50,466 bases of DNA, taken from positions 1 through 50,466 of the forward strand of contig CAMEKM010000007.1 of assembly GCA_945921355.1 (NCBI GenBank), written 5' to 3'. This document shows, piece after piece, positions 26,816-34,915 of this stretch (position 1 is its first letter; each line of letters starts with the position of its first letter). Below the pieces are notes generated by a model, which was not told the DNA's origin, did not search any database, and worked only from the letters and a program-made list of their open reading frames with translations. The DNA is from an uncultured Bacteroidales bacterium (GTDB lineage Bacteria; Bacteroidota; Bacteroidia; Bacteroidales; Paludibacteraceae). A program made the translations under genes and the position numbers.

Positions 26816-28195
26816 ATGTTTAAGTTGTTGCTCATATTATCCATACTCACTACTCATCCCGATACGCGGGATGCCAATATGGGTGTGCTGATTTGTGATT
26901 ATCACTCGGGGGATACGATAGATGCTTTTCGTGCTAACTCTGTGATTCCTTCCGCATCAACTATGAAATTGCTGACAACTGCCACTGCGGTGGAGATGTG
27001 GGGAGGTGATTATCGAATCAAAACTCCGATAACCTATTCAGGGTATATTCAGGATGGGACGTTGCATGGGAATCTATATATTGAGGGACGCGGTGACCCG
27101 ACGTTTGGTTCGAGATATGTAGGCAGTCACTCGTTTATGTACCGCTGGTTGCGTGAGGTGCGCAATGCGGGTATCAAGCGTATCACAGGTTCGGTGGTAG
27201 GCGATGCGAGTTATTTTGACGGCAATGCACTGAATCCATCTTGGTTGTGGGAAGATGCGGGTAATTATTATGCGCCAGGTATATTTGCGCTTTCGTATTT
27301 GGATAACACGATGAATATTGTGCTTCAGAGTGGGCCTGTGGGAAGCATTGCTACGGTATTGAACACTACGCCGCAGGTACCAGAGGTGGAATTTGAGAAT
27401 CATATTCGCTGTACGCATATCTCTTATGATGGGGCTTTTGTGCATGGAGTACCCTATAGTAATCGCAGGTATTTGGTAGGAAGTGTGCCATCGAATAGGC
27501 AGACTTTCGGCGTGAAAGGTGATTTGCCTAATCCACCATTGATTTTGGCGAGGGATTTTACGAATGTACTTGTGAGCGGAGGCATACAGGTGGACGGTGA
27601 AGCAACATATATGAGTGAAAAGCCACAAAATAGCGTAGCAAGAACGGAGTTGTTCGTGTATGAAAGTGAGCCATTGTCGGAGATTATTCGTCATACGAAT
27701 CACGAATCAGATAATTTGTATGCGGAGATGCTATTCCGCATATTTGGTTCGAAATATTCGGTTCCATGTACCATACACAATTCATCAGACTTTGTGCGTG
27801 AGTACTGGAAGAATAGGGGAGTGAGTTTTCGGAGTGCGAAAATCTTGGATGGTTGTGGATTGGCTCCTCAAAACACCATTTCGCCAGCTATGTATGTGCA
27901 ATTACTGCGATATATGTATGGTTCGAGGAACAAAGATGTATTCATCGAATCATTGCCATGTAGCGGCGAAAGTGGCACATTGAGTTCGTTTTTGCGTGGT
28001 ACTCCTTTGCACGGCAAAGTATGTGCTAAAAGTGGTACTATCGGAGGGACAAAGAACTACGCGGGGTATATCTTCTTGCCTGATGGTCGGGTGTGGGTGT
28101 TCGCAGTTATGGTGAATAGCGCCAATTGTAAAACGAGAAAAATACAACGCGTGATAGAGCAATATCTGTTGGATGTATATCAAAGAAACACATAG
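26816..28195 (+). CDS. dacB: D-alanyl-D-alanine carboxypeptidase/endopeptidase (PBP4 type)
   Basis: Class C low-molecular-weight penicillin-binding protein (459 aa) that trims peptidoglycan cross-links in the periplasm. The three serine-protease motifs are present: STMK with nucleophile S48 and K51, SDN in HESDNLYAEMLF, and KSG in CAKSGTIGGTKNYAG. An insertion domain between the first and second motifs is typical of PBP4. The N-terminus is a short hydrophobic export signal. It lies 11 bp after the hemerythrin-LuxR gene and overlaps birA by 23 bp, so all three are probably co-transcribed. Confidence 0.9.
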   Translation: MFKLLLILSILTTHPDTRDANMGVLICDYHSGDTIDAFRANSVIPSASTMKLLTTATAVEMWGGDYRIKTPITYSGYIQDGTLHGNLYIEGRGDPTFGSRYVGSHSFMYRWLREVRNAGIKRITGSVVGDASYFDGNALNPSWLWEDAGNYYAPGIFALSYLDNTMNIVLQSGPVGSIATVLNTTPQVPEVEFENHIRCTHISYDGAFVHGVPYSNRRYLVGSVPSNRQTFGVKGDLPNPPLILARDFTNVLVSGGIQVDGEATYMSEKPQNSVARTELFVYESEPLSEIIRHTNHESDNLYAEMLFRIFGSKYSVPCTIHNSSDFVREYWKNRGVSFRSAKILDGCGLAPQNTISPAMYVQLLRYMYGSRNKDVFIESLPCSGESGTLSSFLRGTPLHGKVCAKSGTIGGTKNYAGYIFLPDGRVWVFAVMVNSANCKTRKIQRVIEQYLLDVYQRNT

Positions 28196-28925
28196 CACAT
28201 CAACATTGTTGCGTGAGCAATACTCTGATACCCTGCCCCATCTCTACACCATCCGAACGGATTATCAGACGGCAGGGCGTGGACAGGCTGGTAATAGTTG
28301 GGAGAGCGAAAAGGGAAAGAATTTGCTATTTTCTACGTTGCTACGCTATGAGGGGATACTTGCAACAAAACAATGGCGATTGTCTATGTTGGTAGCAGTA
28401 GCGCTTTGGGAAACATTGGCGAAGTATTTACCACAAGAGCAATTGCGTATAAAGTGGCCCAATGATATTTATTTTGGAGATAAAAAATTGGTAGGCATCC
28501 TGATTGAGAATAGTTTGGCAGGACCATATGTGGGATATAGTATAGCAGGGATAGGGGTGAATGTGAATCAAACGGAATGGCAAAGCGATGCTCCCAATCC
28601 CATATCAATGAAACAAATAACAGGTAAGGACTATGATGTGGAGGAAGTGATGGAGGAGTGGATTGCTGCGATGAAATCGTGGGAAATGCGCACAACAGAA
28701 GCAATTAAAGCGATGTATATGCAACATATCTATAGAGGGACAGGGTGGCATAATTATGTGGAAAGAGAAGTGAGCGTGCAACCAACATCCATCGCAAAAC
28801 AAGGAATAGATGGCGTTTTTAGAGCTGAATTGGTGGGAATTTCGGAACAAGGGGAATTGATATTGCGAAAAGAAAACAACGAAGAGCAAGCATATCATTT
28901 TAAGCAAATACGCTTTGTAATATAA
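28173..28925 (+). CDS. birA: Biotin--[acetyl-CoA-carboxylase] ligase
   Basis: Attaches biotin to biotin-carboxyl-carrier proteins through biotinyl-AMP. The 250-residue protein is monofunctional: it begins directly at the catalytic domain and has no N-terminal repressor helix-turn-helix. Motifs: TDYQTAGRGQAGNSW (nucleotide-binding loop), KWPNDIYFGDKKLVGILIE (catalytic Lys region) and IAGIGVNVNQ. The C-terminal SH3-like cap follows (GELILRKENNEEQAYHF). The start overlaps the end of dacB. Last gene of the regulator-dacB-birA run; 34 bp separate it from rfbB. Confidence 0.93.
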   Translation: MYIKETHSTSTLLREQYSDTLPHLYTIRTDYQTAGRGQAGNSWESEKGKNLLFSTLLRYEGILATKQWRLSMLVAVALWETLAKYLPQEQLRIKWPNDIYFGDKKLVGILIENSLAGPYVGYSIAGIGVNVNQTEWQSDAPNPISMKQITGKDYDVEEVMEEWIAAMKSWEMRTTEAIKAMYMQHIYRGTGWHNYVEREVSVQPTSIAKQGIDGVFRAELVGISEQGELILRKENNEEQAYHFKQIRFVI

Positions 28926-28959
28926 ACATTGAAACTAATTAAAAAACCATACAAATATT

Positions 28960-30090
28960 ATGAAATCTATTATCATTACTGGTGGCGCAGGTTTTATTGG
29001 CAGCCACGTAGTACGACTTTTCGTAAACAAGTATCCTGAGTATCGCATTATCAATGTGGACAAATTAACCTATGCGGGCAACTTGGCTAACCTCAAGGAT
29101 ATTGAGGATAAACCTAACTACCGCTTTGTCAAAGCTGATATCTGTGACTTCGACACCATCTATGCCCTCATGCAAGAGGAGCAAGTGACTGGTATCATCC
29201 ACCTCGCAGCTGAAAGCCATGTGGATCGATCAATCAAGGATCCATTTACCTTTGCTCGCACCAATGTGATGGGTACGCTATCACTCTTGCAAGCAGCTAA
29301 ACTATATTGGGAAGCGCTACCTGAACGTTACGATGGCAAACGCTTCTACCATATCTCTACCGATGAAGTCTATGGTGCCCTCGAAATGACTCATCCAGAG
29401 GGTATTGAGCCTCCATTCTCCACTCAAGCTTCTTCCGAACATCACGAGGCATACGGCGAAGATTTCTTCTTGGAAACTACCAAGTACAACCCTCATAGCC
29501 CATATTCAGCGTCCAAAGCTAGTAGTGACCACTTTGTGCGTGCTTTCCATGACACCTACGGTATGCCTACAATCGTCACCAACTGCTCCAACAACTACGG
29601 ACCATATCAGTTCCCAGAGAAACTTATCCCTCTGTTTATCAACAATATCCGCCATCGCAAGCCATTGCCTGTCTATGGTAAGGGAGAGAATGTGCGCGAC
29701 TGGTTATATGTAGAAGACCACGCACGCGCTATTGACTTGATTTTCCATCAAGGCACTGTGGCTGAAACGTATAATATTGGTGGTTTCAACGAGTGGAAGA
29801 ACATTGATATCATCAAGGTGGTGATTAATACTGTGGACCGTTTGTTAGGTCGCGCAGAAGGCGAAGATATGAACCTCATCACCTATGTCACCGACCGTGC
29901 GGGTCATGATATGCGTTATGCTATTGACTCACGCAAACTGCAAGCCGAACTCGGTTGGGAACCATCCTTACAATTTGAGGAAGGTATTGAAAAAACGGTT
30001 CGTTGGTATCTGGAACACCAAGAGTGGATGGATAATATCACTTCAGGTGAGTACGAGAAGTATTACGACGACATGTATAAAAACAGATAA
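28960..30090 (+). CDS. rfbB: dTDP-glucose 4,6-dehydratase
   Basis: Extended short-chain dehydrogenase (376 aa) converting dTDP-glucose to dTDP-4-keto-6-deoxyglucose for rhamnose and other surface sugars. Motifs: GGAGFIGSHV (NAD binding), HLAAESHVDRSI, STDEVYGAL with the catalytic Thr-Asp-Glu triad region, and YSASKASSDHFVR with YxxxK. PVYGKGENVRDWLYVEDH matches the substrate end. Length is slightly over the usual 350. No rfbA, C or D is next to it, so the rest of the pathway lies elsewhere. Codon use is noticeably C-ending compared with birA. Confidence 0.94.
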   Translation: MKSIIITGGAGFIGSHVVRLFVNKYPEYRIINVDKLTYAGNLANLKDIEDKPNYRFVKADICDFDTIYALMQEEQVTGIIHLAAESHVDRSIKDPFTFARTNVMGTLSLLQAAKLYWEALPERYDGKRFYHISTDEVYGALEMTHPEGIEPPFSTQASSEHHEAYGEDFFLETTKYNPHSPYSASKASSDHFVRAFHDTYGMPTIVTNCSNNYGPYQFPEKLIPLFINNIRHRKPLPVYGKGENVRDWLYVEDHARAIDLIFHQGTVAETYNIGGFNEWKNIDIIKVVINTVDRLLGRAEGEDMNLITYVTDRAGHDMRYAIDSRKLQAELGWEPSLQFEEGIEKTVRWYLEHQEWMDNITSGEYEKYYDDMYKNR

Positions 30091-30145
30091 TTTTTAAATT
30101 GGTAAATCCCCATTTTTAGGTATTGCGTATCCCATAAATTCGCAG

Positions 30146-30153
30146 TACCTTTG
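30146..30153 (+). promoter_or_regulatory. Promoter abutting the FeoB-like gene
   Basis: TACCTTTG with TTG at 30123-30125 (20-bp spacer). Only 4 bp separate the box from the ATG at 30158, so the transcript would be leaderless or nearly so. Confidence 0.78.
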
Positions 30154-30157
30154 CAGT

Positions 30158-31891
30158 ATGAATCAGAAGGCATCGGAATATATTGAAAACGGCATCCAAA
30201 TACAGGAAGTAGATGCACGTGATTTGGATACGCAATTGGTGCGTACCGCAGCACTGATGGATCGCCATCAGCCGTTTGTTGTTCTCTTGACACATTATCA
30301 AGACCTGCTGCAAACCGATCATAGGCTTAACTATACACTGCTGAGCAAACTTTTTGGTGTTCGCATCGGACTCGTTGAGGATAAAGCAACTATCTTAGCC
30401 GAGGAAGAGGGTTTTCGCCATGTGCATGTTGCATACGGTAAAGACGTTGAAGAAGCTATTTCACATATTATAGATGTAATCATTACGCTGCCTAATGTGC
30501 GGGAGTTATATTCCAAACGATATATGGCAATCCGCCTATTGGAACGTCCTGATGAGATGTTGGCACTGCTACCACATTCCGAGGAGTTGATTCGCGTAGC
30601 CAATCACGAACGCGAAGTCTTGCAACAAGAATATGGTTTGTCAGCCAAAGAAGTAATTGCCCAAGCACGTAGTGGTTTTGTGCATGGTGCATTGGAGGAA
30701 ACGCTTACCCACGCCAAGAATGATACTGGGCATTCATTAGCAGACAAGATAGATAAGGTACTGACCAACAAATGGTTGGGGTTGCCAGTGCTCATGTTGG
30801 TGCTGTATGTGGTCTTTGAGTGTACCTTTACTTTGGGTGCTTACCCACAAGAGTGGATAGCCAATGGAGTAGAGGCATTGGCAGAATGGCTACGTGGGTT
30901 GATGCCGATGGCGTGGTGGAGTAGCATGCTGATAGATGGGGTGGTAATGGGTATAGGTGCGGTATTGGCATTTCTGCCTAATATCATTATCATGTTTTTC
31001 TTCCTCAATATAATGGAAGACTCGGGTTATATGGCACGTGCTGCATATATTATGGATAAAATGATGCACCGCATTGGTTTGCACGGAAGTTCGTTTATCC
31101 CGATGCTCATGGGATTTGGATGCAATGTGCCTGCCATCATGGCAGCTAAGGATATTACCAATAAGAAAGATCGTGCTATCACGATGATGATGGTGCCTTT
31201 TATGAGCTGCTCGGCACGCCTGCCTGTGTATATGCTGTTTGTTGGAGCATTTTTTGCCGAGCAAAAAGCAATTGTGATGCTCTCCCTATACATAATAGGT
31301 ATATTACTGAGTATTGTATTTGCTTGGGTAATGCAACATATGCCTGCATTTCGTCAGCCTAAACATGACTATGTGAGTGAATTGCCACCATATCGTCGTC
31401 CGACATTACGCAATACGGGATTGCATATCTGGGAGCGTGTAGCAGATTACTTGCAGAAGATTCCTGCTGTGATTATTTGGGCAAGCGTGATTATTTGGGC
31501 ACTGACCTATTTCCCTACAGGTAGTATGGAGAATATGGAGCATAGTTATTTGGCCATGATTGGACATTGGATGGAGCCTGTAATGCGTCCGCTGGGATTT
31601 GATTGGAAGATGTCGGTCTGCTTGCTCACAGGACTACCAGCCAAGGAGGCGATAGTATCCACGATGGGAATCCTTTATCCTGGGGAATCTGCATTATCGG
31701 CGTTTACACCAGTCACAGCATATGCGTTTATGGTGTTTGTACTATTGTATTTCCCTTGCGTGGCTACCATAACTACATTGCGTCGCGAAATTGGTGCAAA
31801 GTGGGCATGGTATAGCGTAGCACAATCGCTGGTGTTAGCGTGGCTACTGAGTTTTATGATATATCAGGTTGGTTTAGAGTTTAGTGTTTAG
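30158..31891 (+). CDS. FeoB-like transporter lacking a functional GTPase domain
   Basis: A 577-residue membrane protein. Residues 200-577 carry the full FeoB permease core: two Gate regions with GCNVPAIMA (321-329) and PFMSCSARLPVY (347-358), and GLPAKEAIVSTMGILY near the end. The cytosolic GTPase domain is reduced. The first 110 residues align with only the back half of a FeoB G domain (VDARDLDTQL like the family's VDATNLERNL). The P-loop, G2 and DxxG are absent, and the G4 position reads LTHYQDL instead of NMxDE. Upstream is a complete rfbB and a strong promoter, so the truncation is not a window or frameshift artefact. It may move Fe2+ or another divalent metal without GTP control. A TonB receptor starts 11 bp downstream. 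Confidence 0.85.
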   Translation: MNQKASEYIENGIQIQEVDARDLDTQLVRTAALMDRHQPFVVLLTHYQDLLQTDHRLNYTLLSKLFGVRIGLVEDKATILAEEEGFRHVHVAYGKDVEEAISHIIDVIITLPNVRELYSKRYMAIRLLERPDEMLALLPHSEELIRVANHEREVLQQEYGLSAKEVIAQARSGFVHGALEETLTHAKNDTGHSLADKIDKVLTNKWLGLPVLMLVLYVVFECTFTLGAYPQEWIANGVEALAEWLRGLMPMAWWSSMLIDGVVMGIGAVLAFLPNIIIMFFFLNIMEDSGYMARAAYIMDKMMHRIGLHGSSFIPMLMGFGCNVPAIMAAKDITNKKDRAITMMMVPFMSCSARLPVYMLFVGAFFAEQKAIVMLSLYIIGILLSIVFAWVMQHMPAFRQPKHDYVSELPPYRRPTLRNTGLHIWERVADYLQKIPAVIIWASVIIWALTYFPTGSMENMEHSYLAMIGHWMEPVMRPLGFDWKMSVCLLTGLPAKEAIVSTMGILYPGESALSAFTPVTAYAFMVFVLLYFPCVATITTLRREIGAKWAWYSVAQSLVLAWLLSFMIYQVGLEFSV

Positions 31892-31892
31892 A
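31872..31892 (+). repeat. Three GTTTAG(T/A) heptamers across the feoB-like stop
   Basis: GTTTAGA, GTTTAGT, GTTTAGA in tandem. They encode the last residues (LEFSV) and the stop of the FeoB-like protein, matching the larger array at 21924-21972. Confidence 0.85.
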
Positions 31893-31902
31893 GGCAGAGG
31901 TT

Positions 31903-34203
31903 ATGAAAAAGATTATATTTGCAGTATTATTTGTTGCCTTGCCCTTTGTCTGGGCGGAAGCTCACGCATGGGGAATCGTACTAGATGACAAAGGCGAGCC
32001 ACTAGTAGGAGCGAATGTGTATTGGGCAGGTACCACAGTGGGAGTAGCAACAGATGTAGATGGTCGATTTCAATTAGAGCCCGTAAAGAGCACTAATCTA
32101 TTGGTTACCAGTTTTATGGGCTTTCACAATGACACGACCGAAGTCACTTCACATAGCGAACTAACGATTGTGTTGGTTAGCGATTTGTTGCTTGAAGAGG
32201 TGGATATTGTAGAACGCAAGATGGCTGTGCTTCGTTCGCGCATTTCTCCTCTTACTACAGAAACGCTTACTGGTGAAGCTCTTTGTATGGCAGCTTGCTG
32301 CAACCTGAGTGAGAGTTTCGAAACTAGTGCTTCGGTGGACGTGGCATACTCCGACGCTGCTACAGGGGCAAAGCAAATCCGTTTGCTCGGATTGAGCGGT
32401 ACGTATGTACAAATGCTCACCGAGAACACCCCAAATATTCGTGGATTAGCACAGGCATTTGGTATGGAATATATTCCTGGTCCTTGGATGGAAGCTATAC
32501 AAGTGAGCAAAGGTACTTCATCGGTGCTTAATGGCTATGAGGCTATAGCAGGACAAATCAATGTGGAGTACTTGAAGCCGCAGACCCAAGCCCCAGTCGC
32601 TCTCAACGCGATGATTAGTACCGAAACACATGCCGAAGTGAATGTCACTGGCGGATGGGATATTAACGATAAAGTATCAACTGGTGTGCTTTTCCACGCA
32701 CAAAATATGTCGCTCGAATTAGATCATAACCACGATGGATTCTTGGATATGCCCAAGAACACCAACGTGAACTTGCTCAATCGATGGTATATCAGAGATG
32801 GCGATTATACTGGACAAATCCTCGTGCGCGGACTGTATGATCACCGCATAGGTGGACAAACCAAGGAGGCAGTTACTGTTGCGCCTACACCTTATCATAT
32901 TGACCTTAATACTTGGCGCGTAGATGGGTTTATGAAGAATGGCTATGTATTTGACCAAGAGACAGGTATGTCCATTGGTATTATTGCTTCGGCTTCGTAT
33001 CATAACCAACAAAATTCCTATGGTTCGCGCCAATGGAATGCAGCGCAAACCAATGCCTACCTGAATGCCATTTTCCAAACCTCGTTTGATGATTCAGCAA
33101 CTGACCTATGGGATGATCAATCTCACAAGCTCTCTGCAGGTCTAAGTGTAAACTACGATGGCTATCAGGAGGAGGTATCTTTGGTTTCTTCAATCGATAA
33201 TCTCAACCGTTGGGAGATGACATCTGGTGTATTTGCAGAATATACCTATACTTATAAGGATAAGATAACCTTGCTTGTGGGTATACGCGAGGATTATTCT
33301 ACGCGCTATGGTTTCTTTACAACGCCTCGTATGAACTTGTGTTATGCACCATTTGAATGGTGGACATTACGTGGTTCGGTGGGTTTAGGATATCGTTCAC
33401 CTAATGCTATTGCCGATAATGCAGCCTATTTGTCAAGCAATCGAATATATCATTTTGATGAGGTGAATTTAGCTCAAGAACGCTCGATGAATACAGGACT
33501 TTCTACTGTCTTCTATATCCCTATGGGCAACAAAGAATTGCAACTGTCGGGTGAATACTACTATACGAAATTCTTAGACGGTGTAATAGCCGATATGGAC
33601 CGCGATTTACATGGTGTAACTTTGTATAATATGCACGATGTGGCAGATGCGCAATACTTCTCCCACAACTGGCAGGTGGAAGCCAACATGGAGATTCTTC
33701 GAGGCTGGACTATGACGGCAGCGTTCCGCTATACAGATGTGAAACAAACTTCCTTCAATACTGCAACCAACAAATACCAACTTCGCGACAAACCATTGCA
33801 AAATAAATTTAAAGGTATCATCTCTACCAGCTATCAAACACCGCTCAAGACATGGCAGTTTGACTTGACTGCACAATTCAACGGCGAAGGTCGTATGCCA
33901 GATGGTTTCGTAATACCAGAGGGTACTAAGCAGTATAGAATGCATAATGGATATATATACCATAAGTGGTACCCACAACTATTGGGACAAGTGACTAAAT
34001 TTTTCCGTACTTGGTCCATCTACCTCGGTGCGGAGAACATGACGAATTTTACGCAGGATAATCCGATTGTGGGAAGCAAGATCGGTGATACTCATTTTGT
34101 GGATACTCAATCAGCAAACTACGACGCTTCCATGATTTGGGCTCCCATCCACGGATGGAAACTTTATCTGGGATTCCGTTGGGCGCTAGAACGAGAAGAA
34201 TAG
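31903..34203 (+). CDS. TonB-dependent receptor of a putative metal-uptake operon
   Basis: Outer-membrane receptor (766 aa). Signal peptide about 1-22. Carboxypeptidase-regulatory-like domain 24-95 (GIVLDDKGEPLVGANVYWAG). The plug follows, opening with a Cys cluster CMAACC (C128, C132, C133) and continuing QIRLLGLSGTYVQMLTENTP and VSKGTSSVLNGYEAIAGQIN. The barrel occupies the rest. Plug layout and Cys placement parallel the His-rich receptor at 23220, so the two are paralogues. It lies 11 bp after the FeoB-like gene and 72 bp before an HMA-domain gene, which points to a metal substrate. Copper, zinc or iron cannot be told apart by sequence. Confidence 0.87.
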   Translation: MKKIIFAVLFVALPFVWAEAHAWGIVLDDKGEPLVGANVYWAGTTVGVATDVDGRFQLEPVKSTNLLVTSFMGFHNDTTEVTSHSELTIVLVSDLLLEEVDIVERKMAVLRSRISPLTTETLTGEALCMAACCNLSESFETSASVDVAYSDAATGAKQIRLLGLSGTYVQMLTENTPNIRGLAQAFGMEYIPGPWMEAIQVSKGTSSVLNGYEAIAGQINVEYLKPQTQAPVALNAMISTETHAEVNVTGGWDINDKVSTGVLFHAQNMSLELDHNHDGFLDMPKNTNVNLLNRWYIRDGDYTGQILVRGLYDHRIGGQTKEAVTVAPTPYHIDLNTWRVDGFMKNGYVFDQETGMSIGIIASASYHNQQNSYGSRQWNAAQTNAYLNAIFQTSFDDSATDLWDDQSHKLSAGLSVNYDGYQEEVSLVSSIDNLNRWEMTSGVFAEYTYTYKDKITLLVGIREDYSTRYGFFTTPRMNLCYAPFEWWTLRGSVGLGYRSPNAIADNAAYLSSNRIYHFDEVNLAQERSMNTGLSTVFYIPMGNKELQLSGEYYYTKFLDGVIADMDRDLHGVTLYNMHDVADAQYFSHNWQVEANMEILRGWTMTAAFRYTDVKQTSFNTATNKYQLRDKPLQNKFKGIISTSYQTPLKTWQFDLTAQFNGEGRMPDGFVIPEGTKQYRMHNGYIYHKWYPQLLGQVTKFFRTWSIYLGAENMTNFTQDNPIVGSKIGDTHFVDTQSANYDASMIWAPIHGWKLYLGFRWALEREE

Positions 34204-34216
34204 TGCTTCGTGCAAG

Positions 34217-34252
34217 CAGTTTATAGAACGCCGCTCTGCGGCTATAGCTAAA
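34217..34252 (+). repeat. Dispersed GC-hairpin element, copy near the HMA gene
   Basis: AGTTTATAGAACGCCGC followed by TCT and GCGGC: a 5-bp GC hairpin (34230-34242) preceded by TTTATAGAACG. The same order, TTTAGAGAACG then a GC hairpin, occurs at 40926-40955 and, inverted, at 36809-36840. Confidence 0.6.
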
Positions 34253-34275
34253 GGCGAGAATATAATAACAACAAT

Positions 34276-34629
34276 ATGAAACGAATTATTTTATTTTTAA
34301 TGGCGATATTGCCAATGGCATTTATGCTCTCTACTGCAGATGCTAAGCCAAACAAACAAAAAGTAGTGTTGTACGTATATCTGCATTGCCAAGATTGCTG
34401 CGACAAAATTATGAAAAATATTCCTTTTGATAAGGAATTAAAGAATGGAGTAAAGGATATCGTTTTTGATATGAAAGAGCAAACGGTAACCGTAACTTAT
34501 GATGCTAACAAAATAGATGTGCCTGCGTTGCAAAAGGCATTTGCTAAGATTGGTAAACCTGCTACCATTCACAAGCCAGAACACAAGCACAATGATGCAT
34601 GTAACCACAATCATCACGGACATCATTAA
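34276..34629 (+). CDS. Secreted heavy-metal-associated (HMA) domain protein with His-rich tail
   Basis: A 117-residue exported protein. Signal peptide about 1-23 (ending ADA). One ferredoxin-like HMA domain (29-95) has the metal motif at C38-QD-C41-C42, in the position of the usual MxCxxC but with HCQDCC. The tail KHNDACNHNHHGHH adds at least six His and one Cys. HMA domains bind Cu(I), Zn(II) or similar soft metals. Export places it in the periplasm, where it could pass metal between the TonB receptor and the FeoB-like permease encoded upstream. Operon membership is inferred from orientation and a 72-bp gap with no strong terminator. Confidence 0.85.
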   Translation: MKRIILFLMAILPMAFMLSTADAKPNKQKVVLYVYLHCQDCCDKIMKNIPFDKELKNGVKDIVFDMKEQTVTVTYDANKIDVPALQKAFAKIGKPATIHKPEHKHNDACNHNHHGHH

Positions 34630-34701
34630 CGATTTCTTTTTGCTTCGCAATAATTCTAATCGGTAGTTTTTTTAACAACCTATTGACTATTATTTAGTTA
34701 C

Positions 34702-34810
34702 GCTACAAACCACCTATAGACTTGGGGATTTGAAGAAATACGATGAAAATCACTCCGGTGTGGCACTTAAGAATCCCCACTCTGAGAAAGCAGCACAAAC
34801 ATAGAACAAT
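34702..34810. repeat. Hairpin-rich intergenic repeat, copy B (decayed)
   Basis: Diverged relative of 10341-10455. Most differences are G-to-A or C-to-T transitions in this copy, and the 8-bp stem of copy A is lost here. The rest of 34630-34915 holds only AT-rich sequence and the terminator at 34857-34894. Confidence 0.6.
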
Positions 34811-34856
34811 AAGCCTATCTATATCATATTAGTTGACCTAATTTGAATGGCTCTAC

Positions 34857-34894
34857 TATAAAAGCAGTAACCCATCAAGGTTACTGCTTTTATA
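34857..34894. terminator. Bidirectional terminator between the HMA and SDR genes
   Basis: Perfect 16-bp stem (34857-34872 with 34879-34894), loop CATCAA, with AAAA/TTTT at the stem base; it lies between convergent genes and 22 bp past the SDR stop. Confidence 0.88.
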
Positions 34895-34915
34895 TATAAT
34901 CGTTGATTTAGGATA

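Noticed and set aside
30158..31891. FeoB-like gene as a simple pseudogene
   Set aside because: It has one uninterrupted frame, a consensus promoter at its start, intact permease motifs and closely spaced downstream partners.
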